A stretch of DNA of 64,000 bases from Carnimonas nigrificans ATCC BAA-78 (GCF_000526695.1 NZ_JAGO01000011.1:372001-436000); one strand, 5' to 3'; shown: positions 26,407 to 35,865, numbered from the stretch's first letter. The notes: generated by a model not told the origin, from the sequence alone. A program made the numbers and translations.

Positions 26407-27759
26407 TTACACATCAAGGGTATTACCGCGTCTTCCTGACACTCTGAAATAGCCGTAGCCCATAGCCATCAATACGATGAAGACCACGGTAATGGCGGGG
26501 TTGAACCAGATCATGGCCAGCAGGCTGATGATCGAGCAGGCCACGGCAATCGCGGGCACTACGGGGTAACCCGGTGCCTTGTAGTGGCGCTCCAGCATGG
26601 GCGCATTTTTGCGCAGCTTGAACAGGCTCAACATGCTACATAGGTACATCACGATGGCACCAAATACTGCCAGAGTAATCATGGTGGCGGTCAGGTTGAT
26701 GCCATCAATCAGGCCATCGCACAGAATGGCCGCCATGCCAATAACCCCGCCCAGCAGGGTAGCGCGATGAGGTGTGTTGAAGCGTGATAGCCTGGCTAGA
26801 CTGGCAGGAAGGTAGCCAGCGCGCGCCAGTGCGAAGAACTGACGTGAATAGCCCAGAATAATGCCGTGAAAGCTGGCTATCAGACCGAACAGCCCGATCC
26901 ACACCAGCATATGCATCCAGATGGAATGATCGCCGATTACCATGTGCATGGCAGCGGGAAGCGGATCGTTGATATTTGAAAGAGTGCGCCAATCGCCGAC
27001 ACTGCCAGCGAAAAACATGACGCCCAACCCCAGGGCCATTAAGGTCAAAATGCCGGAGATATAGGCGCGAGGAATGGTGGTACGCGGGTTTTTGACCTCT
27101 TCGGCGGCCATGGCGGCACCTTCGATAGCCAGAAAAAACCAGATGGCGAAGGGGATGGCTGCGAACATGCCTGACAGCGCTGCTGGTGAGAAGGTGTGCT
27201 GCCCCGCCCAGCCGTGGGCCACAAAATTGCTGAGGCTGACGCCCGGCGATACCACGCCCATAAAGATCAGCAGTTCGATAACAGCCAAAATGGTCACGAT
27301 CAGCTCGAAGGTAGCGGCAATGCGCACGCCAATGATGTTCAGCGTCATGAAGATGACGTAGGCACCGATGGCCGCGTATTTGGGGTTAAGTTCGGGGAAC
27401 TGAACGTTCAGATAAGCGCCAATTGCCATCGCGATGGCAGGCGGAGCAAACACGAACTCGATCAGGGTGGCGATACCGGCGATCAGCCCGCCCATTTCAC
27501 CGAACGCGCGGCGGGTATAGGCAAAAGGCCCGCCAGCATGAGGTATCGCGGTCGTCAGTTCGGTATAGCTGAAAATGAAGCAGCTATACATCACGGAGAT
27601 AAAGAGCGTTGTAACCAAAAAGCCGAGCGTGCCTGCCACACCCCAACCGTAGCTCCAGCCGAAATATTCCCCTGAAATGACTAGCCCGACGGCGATACCC
27701 CAGAGCTGCAAGGTGCCGAGGGTGGGCGTTAAGCGAGGCGTCGCGTGGGTGCTTGGCAT
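26407..27759 (-). CDS. eat: Ethanolamine permease (APC family)
   Basis: Twelve-helix amino acid/polyamine/organocation transporter importing ethanolamine. Start ATG 27759 gives MPSTHATPRL and then the first helix with GLVISGEYFGWSYGWGVAG, an Eat hallmark; the frame runs 31 codons further up without support. The end is cytoplasmic and basic. 450 residues. First gene of eat-eutB-eutC, preceded by a sigma54-type promoter about 184 bp upstream. Confidence 0.93.
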   Translation of the reverse strand: MPSTHATPRLTPTLGTLQLWGIAVGLVISGEYFGWSYGWGVAGTLGFLVTTLFISVMYSCFIFSYTELTTAIPHAGGPFAYTRRAFGEMGGLIAGIATLIEFVFAPPAIAMAIGAYLNVQFPELNPKYAAIGAYVIFMTLNIIGVRIAATFELIVTILAVIELLIFMGVVSPGVSLSNFVAHGWAGQHTFSPAALSGMFAAIPFAIWFFLAIEGAAMAAEEVKNPRTTIPRAYISGILTLMALGLGVMFFAGSVGDWRTLSNINDPLPAAMHMVIGDHSIWMHMLVWIGLFGLIASFHGIILGYSRQFFALARAGYLPASLARLSRFNTPHRATLLGGVIGMAAILCDGLIDGINLTATMITLAVFGAIVMYLCSMLSLFKLRKNAPMLERHYKAPGYPVVPAIAVACSIISLLAMIWFNPAITVVFIVLMAMGYGYFRVSGRRGNTLDV

Positions 27760-27942
27760 GCAGAAGAGTCTCACGATTGTTGTTGTTAACGGTTGAACGT
27801 TATCCAGAGCCGCATGGGGCTGAGGTGCACAGGAAGAGGAATGCAGAAGCACGTCCTTGGATCACCTGAATGCTGTGCCCAATAGGAAGGCAGCTCCCTC
27901 TATCATTGCACTACCATGTTCAATGGATTAGGGAACGCTTAA

Positions 27943-27958
27943 AGCAGGCGGCGTGCCA
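27943..27958 (-). promoter_or_regulatory. Sigma54 (RpoN) promoter of eat-eutBC
   Basis: Minus strand reads TGGCACGCCGCCTGCT. Against the consensus TGGCACG-N4-TTGC(A/T) only one base differs, and the GG/GC pair has the required spacing. It points toward eat. In Pseudomonas aeruginosa ethanolamine catabolism is known to depend on RpoN and the enhancer-binding protein EatR, which supports the call; no eatR gene is in this window. Confidence 0.7.
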
Positions 27959-28179
27959 GGTAAATAAATTGGCGTAAAATCAAAGGGATATAAATGAAGG
28001 TGAACAGGCGGGGCTTTCAGGGGACGAAGCTGGACTGTGCCAATGTATCGAAACGGTGCATGGGAAGCACCGTGGTAGTGCTCGCTATTCTCTGATTACT
28101 AGAGAGAGCGTAAACAAGGTACGGCCCCAGTAGTTCACCAGGGCTGCGCATTATCCTTCATAACACGGCTTTATTTACC
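27959..28179. other. Region between the eat promoter and the SbcC-like gene
   Basis: About 220 bp without a gene; enhancer sites for a sigma54 activator would be expected here. A tandem repeat TTATTTACC (28171-28188) spans the stop codon of the SbcC-like gene. Confidence 0.4.
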
Positions 28180-30837
28180 TTATTTACCTTGAATCAGCGT
28201 ATCAATTCGCTGTTCATCAACGCCGAGGTCGCGCCAGGCGTCGGGGTGACAGCTGAAAATCAGCAGTTGATGGCGGGTGGCGGCGTCGAACAGTACGCGC
28301 TTCATGCGCCCAAGGCGTTCGGTGTCGCTGTGCACGAGCGCATCGTCGAGCATAATCAGAGTGGGGTGGCCATTCTCTTTTAACAGATCGGCGTAGGCCA
28401 GGCGGCATACCACACCGAGCTGTTCGCGTGCCCCGAAACTGAGCGCTTCCAGTTCATTCTGCTCACTGTGAGTACCCGTAGCGCTGCGACGTTCCAGCAA
28501 GGTAGGTACAAGCTGCTCATTAAGCGTCAGCGATGCACCCTGGAAGAGAATCCCCAGATAGTGGTTGAGCTTTTCCTGAAGCGGTGCTTGAAGCTTTTGC
28601 ACCAACCGCTGGCGCTTGCTTTCCAGCCGTTCGAGCAGCAGTTGCAGCGCCTTGGCGCGCCGTGAAAATTCGCTGACGCGCTGCTGCTGTCGGGCATGTT
28701 CGGAGGCCAGTTCGGCGCGCTGCTCCTCAAACCCCTGGGCGCCCTGACTGGAAAGCTCGCCTTCCAGACGAGTGATGCTGTCGCGCCGCTGGGTTTCGCG
28801 CTGGCGGCTTTTGTCGAGACTGCGGGAGAGCCGCTCGACATCCTGCTCAAGCAGTGTCAACGGTGCTGATGCCAGGCTCTCTTGCAAGGTAGCGTGGCGC
28901 TGTTGGTGCTGTTGACGAGCATGTTCAAGTTCGTTGTATTCATTGCGCAGTGTTGCCAGGCGCTGCTTGCGTTCCGGCGCTTCGAGAGCGGTAACCAGGC
29001 GGCTGAGCTGTTCGCTGTTGCGCTGATGCTCCACCTCGGCACGGCCTGCATCGAGCTGGAGCTGATGCCACTGCTGCTCAGCCTGCTCGCTGTGCTGTGC
29101 AAGTTCGTGCTGATGCTGTATCAGAGCGTCAAGATCAGGCAGGGGGGCGTTGCTATCCTGGGCTGGGCCATGCTCAAGCGCCTTGCGCTGCTGGGCAATA
29201 TCACTCTCCAGAGCGGCAAGCTGCTGCTGCAATGCGTCGATGCCTTGCGGTGCGCTATCGCTATAGCGCGCCTCAGCCAGCTGTAGTTCATTGTCGAGCT
29301 GGGCGAGTTTGGCAAGCCGCTGATCCGCTTCATGGAGCGACGTTACGCCCAGTTGCGTGAGCTGTTGCCGAATATGCTGGGCAATGGCCTCGGCGCGCTC
29401 GCTAAGCTGCGCCAGCCCGGCACCGCCCGGCGTGATGGTGAGGATGCCCACCTCGGGAATGACAAGCCGCGTTATGTCGATAAGCTGGGTATCGCCCGTG
29501 CCGCTCAGGACATGCTCGCCAAGGTGAAGCTGCTGGTCGGCATCAAGCTGGTAGTGCAGGTGAGTGGCCGCTACCCGTTGCTCGATCTCGATATCATTGA
29601 GCGCTGCCTGCTGCTCATGAAGAGCAGTCACCGCCGCGCGGTCGAGGCTGAGTTCACGCTTGCGCTGCCTGATCTCCTGAATATCGTGGGCCAACTGCCT
29701 GGCGCGAGTGAGCTGCTGTTCACTGGTACGGTGCTGCTGCTCAAGCTGCGTCAGTTGTTGCTGGCGCTGGAAGCCATCGACGCGCAGGCGTGCCTGGTCA
29801 AGCAGCCGCTGGTGCTGGCGGCGCTGCTCACCGGCAGCAGTACTGCGGGTGTGGGCGTGAGTCAGGCGCGACTTCACTTCATCAAGCGTTTGTTGACTGG
29901 TAGACAGTGCCGCGCGGTAGCTTTCATGCTGTTGCTGCTGGCGCGTGAAGTCATCGAGGCTTTGCTTAAGCAGTGCCAACTGACGATCCAGCGTGGCGAT
30001 AGCGTGCTGCTCACTACTGAGCTGCTGCTGTTTGGCTTGCCACTCGGTGAGGGCAGTGCGAGCGGCTTCCAACTGTTGCGCGATCTGGATCAGCGCGCCT
30101 TGCTGCTCTTCATCCTGCTGTTCCTGTTTCAGACGCGCCAATTCGTCCACTCGCGCCTGATAGTGAGTGATTGCCTGGTCAAGCTCGGCCAACTGCTGCT
30201 CAAGCGCCTGGCAGCGGTTGAGGGCCTTGTCGTAATCGCCGCGCGGTTTGCCGGTACGTTCGGTCAGCAGTTGATAACGCTGCTGTTTTAGCTCCGCGAT
30301 CAGGGTGTCACTGCCTGTGCCGGTGGCAAGTTCGCCCACCATACGCTCAAGCACTTCCTGCAAGCGTCCGGCAGCGTGGCTAACAGGATCGGCAATACGC
30401 TGCGCGCTGCCCTGCTCGATCCATAAAAGCCCGGGAATGCCCCAGTCGCGCTCGTCGCTGGCACCACGCGAAGAGTGCTGGAAGCCCATCAACTGCTTGA
30501 GCTGCTGTTCAGCTTCCTCGCCTTCAAAACGCTGGTGATCAATGCTCAAGTCACAGCGCTTGCGCTTGAGAAAACGCTTGGCAAGGCGGTAGTGATGGCC
30601 GTGGTGTTCGAACTCAAGCTGAATTTCAGGAGCCGCACTGCTATCGCTCCAGGGGCAAAGCTGCGGCAGGCTGGCGCGATGGCGTTCGAAGAAGGCAGTG
30701 CGAATGGCATCGGCCAGGGTGCTTTTGCCTGCCTCATTGGGGCCGGTGAAGAGGTTGATGCCAGCGTCGAAGTGCTCGATGAGCACCGGCTCGCTAAATT
30801 TCCTGAATTCGGTGACGCGCAACGATAGCAATTTCAT
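28180..30837 (-). CDS. SbcC/Rad50-like (YhaN-type) ATPase, no zinc hook
   Basis: 885-residue ABC-type ATPase split by long coiled coils. Walker A is GPNEAGKST (residues 32-40); the signature region LSFGAREQLGVVCRLAYADLL and Walker B TLIMLDDALVHSD are near the C-terminus (about 790-830). Gln-rich coiled coils run from about 190 to 390 and 520 to 770. Between them sits a short strand-rich segment (IDITRLVIPEVGILTITPGGAG) where Rad50/SbcC have the CxxC zinc hook; no CxxC occurs anywhere in the protein. Overlaps its nuclease partner by 4 bp. Likely acts in DNA end processing; a defence role cannot be excluded but nothing points to it. Confidence 0.82.
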   Translation of the reverse strand: MKLLSLRVTEFRKFSEPVLIEHFDAGINLFTGPNEAGKSTLADAIRTAFFERHRASLPQLCPWSDSSAAPEIQLEFEHHGHHYRLAKRFLKRKRCDLSIDHQRFEGEEAEQQLKQLMGFQHSSRGASDERDWGIPGLLWIEQGSAQRIADPVSHAAGRLQEVLERMVGELATGTGSDTLIAELKQQRYQLLTERTGKPRGDYDKALNRCQALEQQLAELDQAITHYQARVDELARLKQEQQDEEQQGALIQIAQQLEAARTALTEWQAKQQQLSSEQHAIATLDRQLALLKQSLDDFTRQQQQHESYRAALSTSQQTLDEVKSRLTHAHTRSTAAGEQRRQHQRLLDQARLRVDGFQRQQQLTQLEQQHRTSEQQLTRARQLAHDIQEIRQRKRELSLDRAAVTALHEQQAALNDIEIEQRVAATHLHYQLDADQQLHLGEHVLSGTGDTQLIDITRLVIPEVGILTITPGGAGLAQLSERAEAIAQHIRQQLTQLGVTSLHEADQRLAKLAQLDNELQLAEARYSDSAPQGIDALQQQLAALESDIAQQRKALEHGPAQDSNAPLPDLDALIQHQHELAQHSEQAEQQWHQLQLDAGRAEVEHQRNSEQLSRLVTALEAPERKQRLATLRNEYNELEHARQQHQQRHATLQESLASAPLTLLEQDVERLSRSLDKSRQRETQRRDSITRLEGELSSQGAQGFEEQRAELASEHARQQQRVSEFSRRAKALQLLLERLESKRQRLVQKLQAPLQEKLNHYLGILFQGASLTLNEQLVPTLLERRSATGTHSEQNELEALSFGAREQLGVVCRLAYADLLKENGHPTLIMLDDALVHSDTERLGRMKRVLFDAATRHQLLIFSCHPDAWRDLGVDEQRIDTLIQGK

Positions 30838-31958
30838 TGGCTGGCCTCCTCATCGCGGCGTTGACCAAGCAGATCCGCCAGCAGAATCAGCGCGTCGCGA
30901 GCGGTATCGCCATGTTCGCCGTGCTGCTCATTCTTCAGCTCGTCGATCACCTCACCGACATAGCCATCGGCAGCGAGTTGGGCAAGATCCTCCTCGCTAG
31001 GCGCTATCCTGAGCCGGTGCAGCTCCAACCGTAGCGAGCGCACTCGGCCTTGCGCCTGATTCAGCGAGCGCTCAAGGCGATGGTGCAGCGCAAGGTCGAG
31101 AGTACCTTCCAGACTTAATTCCACCACATCGTGATCGTTCAGTGAGGCGAGCCACTGCTCCAGGGCATCCACGTCAGAATCGACACGTAGTGCGTAATGC
31201 TGCTGGTGCCAGCGGTAGCTGCCCGTATCGACTATCTCCACGCTGGGAGTCGCCTGTGGTGCCTCAAGGCTGACCAACAGCGCGTGGCCTGAATCATTGC
31301 TGCGAAAGCGGTCAGGCTCGGGGGTGCCGGCATACCAGCAGCGCGGATTGATCTCCTTCACACCGTGCCAGTCACCCAGCGCGAGATAGTCGAGGTGTGC
31401 ACTACTGACGCGCTCGGACGCAATGGGGTTGGCTGAATCAATGCTATCGTCCAGCACGCCCTGCACACTGCCGTGGGCAAGGCCAATACGGTAGTGCTGG
31501 GCGGGGGAGTCGGCGTGATCGAACCAGGCGGTCAGATCCTGATAGGTATGACGCTGGGTGAGCGGGGCGGGCAGCAGGGTGAGTTTGAGCGCGTCGAGAA
31601 CAAGTGGCTGCGGTGTCAGACACAGCGCAACGTTGTCAGGAACAGCGCCGAGCCGTTCCGCGCGACTCCATACCGATTCTGCCAGCGCTGCATCGTGATT
31701 GCCGGGAATCAGTACCCACTGGCCGCTGAAGGCTTGCATGGCGTTAAACACGCGATGAATGGTCTTGTCGGCAACCGTCTGCGCATCGAACACATCACCG
31801 GCGACCAGTACGACATCTACCCAATGCTGGTCAGCGAGGGTTGCCAGCCGCCCAATGGCGTCGATACGCGCTTGCGCCAATAGCGACGCCTCGTCAGGGT
31901 CGAACTGACCAAAGGATTTGCCGATTTGCCAATCTGCGGTATGTAAAAGCCTAAGCAA
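30834..31958 (-). CDS. SbcD/YhaO-like DNA repair metallophosphoesterase
   Basis: Calcineurin-like nuclease partner of the ATPase encoded downstream. Motif I reads HTADWQIGKSF, where the usual D-x-H has glutamine in place of histidine; motifs II GDVFD, III IPGNHD, IV LAHGSV and V LGDWHG are present. 374 residues. The start is a TTG at 31958 with GGAG 10 nt upstream; no in-frame ATG matches the conserved N-terminus. Its stop overlaps the ATPase start (ATGA), typical of sbcD-sbcC pairs. Confidence 0.82.
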   Translation of the reverse strand: MLRLLHTADWQIGKSFGQFDPDEASLLAQARIDAIGRLATLADQHWVDVVLVAGDVFDAQTVADKTIHRVFNAMQAFSGQWVLIPGNHDAALAESVWSRAERLGAVPDNVALCLTPQPLVLDALKLTLLPAPLTQRHTYQDLTAWFDHADSPAQHYRIGLAHGSVQGVLDDSIDSANPIASERVSSAHLDYLALGDWHGVKEINPRCWYAGTPEPDRFRSNDSGHALLVSLEAPQATPSVEIVDTGSYRWHQQHYALRVDSDVDALEQWLASLNDHDVVELSLEGTLDLALHHRLERSLNQAQGRVRSLRLELHRLRIAPSEEDLAQLAADGYVGEVIDELKNEQHGEHGDTARDALILLADLLGQRRDEEASQ

Positions 31959-32064
31959 GGGACGCGTGCTCCACCACTGTGTGAATAGGAAATGGTAACA
32001 GCGCGCAGATGAAATGTGGGGGAGTAGCAGGGCGATTCATGGCAAATTTTTCGCAGGCAGGCTC

Positions 32065-32093
32065 TTGCTATCTTCACTCAAGTTGTGAATAAT
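32065..32093 (+). promoter_or_regulatory. Promoter of the solitary tRNA-Glu
   Basis: TTGCTA (32065-32070), 17-bp spacer, AATAAT (32088-32093), then GC-rich GCGCCGCG. Layout matches the promoter at 12555-12583. Confidence 0.6.
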
Positions 32094-32155
32094 GCGCCGC
32101 GTTGTCAGCCATGCGCGCGGCAACCGGCAGATTCTGCTTGAAAATGCTGTTTTGC

Positions 32156-32231
32156 GTCCCATTCGTCTAGTGGTCCAGGACACCGCCCTTTCACGGCGGT
32201 AACAGGGGTTCGAACCCCCTATGGGACGCCA
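32156..32231 (+). tRNA. tRNA-Glu (TTC), third copy, solitary
   Basis: Identical in sequence to 22357-22432, with CCA. No tRNA-Gly follows and I see no clear terminator hairpin in the next 100 bp. Confidence 0.97.
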
Positions 32232-32620
32232 CTTCCAAAGCTTCTATCCCCCTTCTGAATCTTATAAATCCCTCGCGTATTCGCATGATTCTTGCTGTAT
32301 TCCCGGCGAGTAGCGATTCTTTTGGTTTGCGTAGTTTTCTCTCCGTACCGTTTTCATTCAGTGCCATGCGCTGTTTTTTCCAGGGAAATGCCTTCCTGAG
32401 CCTATCTCCACAGTAGGAAGAGAGGGGCATTTCAGGCTAGACTATGGCCCATTTTTCAATGCAGTGCCGCACGTCAGACGTTTTCCGCTTGCTATACGTG
32501 GGGGTGAAACGCTGCCAACGAGTGCCACATCGTGGGGTGCTCGCCAACGCATTTTGAGGGTGCGCAGGCTTTGTCTTGCGTAGCCCTTTTCGTTTGTACA
32601 AGTCATGACAGGAGCAGTGA
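32232..32620. other. Intergenic region after tRNA-Glu
   Basis: About 390 bp. Minus-strand frames here (for example through the tRNA) have no family resemblance. It probably holds only the promoter of the ABC/queF operon. Confidence 0.45.
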
Positions 32621-33562
32621 ATGTCAGTTCCAGCCCTATCCATCCGTGGCTTGACCAAGGTATATGGCAATCAGCACCAGGCCCTCAAGGGTATCGACCT
32701 CACGGTCAACGATGGCGACTTCTTTGCGCTGCTGGGTCCCAACGGCGCCGGTAAGTCGACCACGCTGGGGATTGTCTCTTCGATGGTCAACAAGTCGGCG
32801 GGCAAGGTCGAGATATTTGGTATAGATATCGACCGCAATTTTTCACTCGCCAAGTACCAGCTGGGCGTCGTTCCGCAGGAGTTCAACTTCAACCCCTTCG
32901 AGAAGGTTGAGGATATCGTGCTGGCGCAGGCCGGGTTCTACGGTATTCCGCGCAAGAAGGCGCTGTCGCGTACCCGCCAGCTGCTTGAGGATCTGGGCCT
33001 TTCCGATAAACGCGAGCAGCAGGCGCGCACCTTGTCAGGGGGCATGAAGCGCCGCCTGATGATTGCCCGTGCGCTGGTGCATCGGCCGCGTCTGCTGATT
33101 CTCGATGAGCCTACTGCCGGGGTCGATATCGAGCTGCGCCGCAGCATGTGGGAATACATGCAGCGCATTAACGAGCAGGAAGGAACGACGATTATCCTGA
33201 CCACGCACTATCTCGAAGAAGCCGAGGCGCTGTGTGGCAATATCGCGATCATTGACCAGGGCACCATCGTTAAGGACAGCAGTATGCGTGATCTGCTTGC
33301 CGAGCTGGATGTCGAAACCTTTCTGCTGGACACCGAGGAGCCGCTGGTTCAGGCACCGGTGCTTGAAGACTTTCAGATCGAGCTGCTCGACAGTGGGCAA
33401 CTGGCGCTCGCCGTTAAACGGGGGCAGCACATCAATGACGCCTTTCAACAATTGTCGCAGCAGGGCATTCGCGTGACGTCGCTACGCAATCGCAGCAACC
33501 GTTTGGAAGAGCTGTTTGTGTCGCTGGTGGATCACGGTAAGGAAGCAGGGGGAATTCGCTGA
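32621..33562 (+). CDS. yadG: ABC-2 exporter ATPase (YadG-like)
   Basis: ATP-binding subunit of an ABC-2 type exporter. Walker A GPNGAGKSTTLGI, signature LSGGMKRRLMIARAL, Walker B LLILDEPTAGVDIELR and switch LTTHYLEEAE are intact. The last 90 residues form the usual C-terminal extension. 313 residues. It is followed directly (TGA then ATG) by the permease gene, so the pair makes one transporter. Substrate is unknown for this family. Confidence 0.9.
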   Translation: MSVPALSIRGLTKVYGNQHQALKGIDLTVNDGDFFALLGPNGAGKSTTLGIVSSMVNKSAGKVEIFGIDIDRNFSLAKYQLGVVPQEFNFNPFEKVEDIVLAQAGFYGIPRKKALSRTRQLLEDLGLSDKREQQARTLSGGMKRRLMIARALVHRPRLLILDEPTAGVDIELRRSMWEYMQRINEQEGTTIILTTHYLEEAEALCGNIAIIDQGTIVKDSSMRDLLAELDVETFLLDTEEPLVQAPVLEDFQIELLDSGQLALAVKRGQHINDAFQQLSQQGIRVTSLRNRSNRLEELFVSLVDHGKEAGGIR

Positions 33563-34336
33563 ATGAAGTATCAACAAATCTGGGTCGCCTTCTGGACTGT
33601 ACTGGTGCGCGAAGTGCGCCGTTTTATGCGTATATGGCCGCAAACATTGCTGCCGCCGTCGATCACCATGGCGATGTATTTCCTGATCTTCGGTAATCTG
33701 GTCGGTTCGCGCATCGGTCAGATGGATGGTTTTCCCTATATTGATTACATCGTGCCGGGGCTGATCATGATGTCGGTGATCACCAATAGCTACTCCAATG
33801 TGGCGTCATCCTTCTTCGGTACCAAGTTTCAGCGCTCGGTAGAAGAGCTGATCGTGTCGCCAATGCCCAACTGGGCGATTCTGGCGGGCTATATTGCCGG
33901 CGGTGCCGCGCGTGGGCTGCTGGTTGGCATCATCGTGACTCTGGTGTCGATGTTCTTTACGCGCCTTGATATCGTGCATCCGCTGCTCACTCTGGTGGTT
34001 GTGGTGCTGACGTCGCTGCTGTTCTCCATCGGCGGTTTCATTAACGCGCTGCTCGGCAACAAGTTCGATGATATTTCGATTGTGCCGGTCTTTGTGCTGA
34101 CACCGCTGACCTATCTGGGCGGCGTGTTCTATTCGATTCATACGTTGCCGACCTTCTGGCAGCATGTATCGCAGCTCAATCCGATTCTTTATATGGTCAA
34201 CACCTTCCGCTACGGCATTCTTGGTGTCTCCGATATTTCGGCGGGCTGGGCGATGGGCGCCATTATTATCTTTAACGTGGTGCTTTTTGCGCTGGCGCTC
34301 AGCATGCTCAATCGTGGTAAAGGAATTCGTCACTGA
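33563..34336 (+). CDS. yadH: ABC-2 exporter permease (YadH-like)
   Basis: Six-helix ABC-2 membrane subunit (IWVAFWTVLVREVRRFMR at the N-terminus, PLTYLGGVFYSIHTLP near the fifth helix). 257 residues. Its ATG follows the yadG stop at once, and its TGA overlaps the queF ATG by one base, so all three genes form one operon. Confidence 0.9.
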   Translation: MKYQQIWVAFWTVLVREVRRFMRIWPQTLLPPSITMAMYFLIFGNLVGSRIGQMDGFPYIDYIVPGLIMMSVITNSYSNVASSFFGTKFQRSVEELIVSPMPNWAILAGYIAGGAARGLLVGIIVTLVSMFFTRLDIVHPLLTLVVVVLTSLLFSIGGFINALLGNKFDDISIVPVFVLTPLTYLGGVFYSIHTLPTFWQHVSQLNPILYMVNTFRYGILGVSDISAGWAMGAIIIFNVVLFALALSMLNRGKGIRH

Positions 34337-35190
34337 TGACCGATGCACCTTCAGATGAGGGCCTTGCGCAAGCGCCGCTGGGCCAAAGTTCGGCCTATCC
34401 GGATCACTATGATGCGGGCCTTTTGTTCCCGATTCCCCGTGCGGCCAATCGCGGCAAGCTGGGGCTTGATGAGCAGGATGAGCTGCCGTTTGTTGGCCTG
34501 GATTTATGGCAGTCCTTCGAGCTGTCGTGGCTTGATCGCAGCGGTAAGCCCGTCGTGCGGCTGGCGCGTTTTGGTATCCCAGCAAATTCCAGCCATTTGA
34601 TCGAATCGAAATCGTTCAAGCTCTATCTGAACGGCTTCAACAACACTCACTTCGCCAATGAAGGCGAGGTGATTGAACGTCTGGAGCGGGATCTGTCAGA
34701 AGCGGTGCGGGCCGATGTCATGGTGAGCCTGCACAGGCTCGATAGCGCCGACTTCGCGATTGCAACGCTCGATGGTGATTGCATTGATGATCTGACGGTC
34801 GCGATTCAGCACTACACGCCCACCCCTGAGCTGCTTCATGCTGACAGCGAGCAGATCGTTGAAGAGGTGCTGCACTCGCACCTGCTGAAGTCGAACTGTC
34901 CAGTCACCGGCCAGCCTGACTGGGGCAGTGTCGTGATTCGCTATAAGGGGCCGCGGATCAACCGCGAGGGGCTGCTGGCCTATCTGGTGTCATACCGTAA
35001 CCACCAGGATTTTCATGAACACTGTGTCGAGCGCATTTATCTTGATCTGCGCGAACGTACTCAGGCAACCGAGCTTGCCGTTATGGCGCGCTATACGCGG
35101 CGCGGCGGGCTTGATATCAATCCCTGTCGTGCCAGCCGTTTTGAGGCGCTCGATCCCGCATGGCTTGAAAAGCGTACCGCTCGCCAATAG
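34336..35190 (+). CDS. queF: NADPH-dependent 7-cyano-7-deazaguanine reductase
   Basis: Reduces preQ0 to preQ1 in queuosine synthesis, forming a covalent thioimide with its cysteine. The long (bimodular, YqcD-type) form of 284 residues is present: substrate motif ESKSFKLYLNGFN (Glu90), catalytic Cys188 in SNCPVTGQPDWG with Asp195. These correspond to E. coli Cys190 and Asp197. It shares a base with the yadH stop; the link to the exporter is positional, with no known functional tie. Confidence 0.95.
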   Translation: MTDAPSDEGLAQAPLGQSSAYPDHYDAGLLFPIPRAANRGKLGLDEQDELPFVGLDLWQSFELSWLDRSGKPVVRLARFGIPANSSHLIESKSFKLYLNGFNNTHFANEGEVIERLERDLSEAVRADVMVSLHRLDSADFAIATLDGDCIDDLTVAIQHYTPTPELLHADSEQIVEEVLHSHLLKSNCPVTGQPDWGSVVIRYKGPRINREGLLAYLVSYRNHQDFHEHCVERIYLDLRERTQATELAVMARYTRRGGLDINPCRASRFEALDPAWLEKRTARQ

Positions 35191-35301
35191 CGCTGGGTGA
35201 TGCGCTAATACGGGGCTTTTGTACGTGCTTCAAGTCTCTTTGATCAGCGGCGAGAAGCACTGTCAGCCTACATATTTTTGATCGTTGAAAAGGGGCTATC
35301 C

Positions 35302-35865
35302 ATGGATGCCAAGACGCTGCTGCTAAAGCGTAATTCTCACGGGAAACTGGAAGGCCCTGCTCCCACCGAAGAGCAGCTCGATACCCTCTATCGCGCCGCC
35401 CTGCGCGCGCCGGATCACAAGGGGCTAACGCCGTGGCGCTTTGTCGAGATCAGCGGTGATGGTCGCAAGCGGCTGGGTGAATTGAGCGCCCGTGCCGAAA
35501 AGCTGCGCAAGCCTGATATCAGTGAAGACAAGCTGGACGCTATCAAGCTCAAGGCCGAGCGTGCTCCCATGATTATTGCGGTGATTGCTCGCATCAAGGA
35601 CAACAAGAAGGTGCCAAGGGTTGAGCAGGTCGCCTCTGCCGCCTGTGCAGCCCACGCCATGCTTTACGCAGCCGAGCTTGAGGGGCTGGGGGCCATGTGG
35701 CGTACCGGTGACTTTGCGCATAGTCCGGTAGTGCGCGAAGGCTTTGGTCTTACTCCTGTCGATGAGCTGGTCGGCTTTATCTATCTGGGCCACAAGATAG
35801 GGAACGCCAAAAGGCTGCCTAAGCTGGAGCCAAAGGATTTTGTAGAGCGTTGGACATCGCCGTAA
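35302..35865 (+). CDS. Nitroreductase family protein (YdjA-like)
   Basis: Small FMN-dependent NAD(P)H oxidoreductase of the YdjA branch: RAALRAPDHKGLTPWRF, the KVPRVEQVASAACAAHAML segment (start shown KVPRVEQVAS) and GAMWRTGDFAHSPVVREGFG. Natural substrate unknown. The ATG at 35302 has GGGG upstream and matches the family start MDA; a longer frame to 35278 has no support. 187 residues. Confidence 0.88.
   Translation: MDAKTLLLKRNSHGKLEGPAPTEEQLDTLYRAALRAPDHKGLTPWRFVEISGDGRKRLGELSARAEKLRKPDISEDKLDAIKLKAERAPMIIAVIARIKDNKKVPRVEQVASAACAAHAMLYAAELEGLGAMWRTGDFAHSPVVREGFGLTPVDELVGFIYLGHKIGNAKRLPKLEPKDFVERWTSP

Noticed and set aside
29332-30291. 319-codon plus-strand open frame
   Set aside because: Antisense to the coiled-coil part of the SbcC-like gene. 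Leu-rich text comes from CAG/CTG repeats on the other strand; no family features or ribosome-binding site.
28180-31958. Possible anti-phage defence pair
   Set aside because: Although nuclease plus SMC-like ATPase pairs occur in defence, there are no other defence genes, integrases or atypical composition around, and the pair fits DNA-repair SbcCD/YhaNO families.
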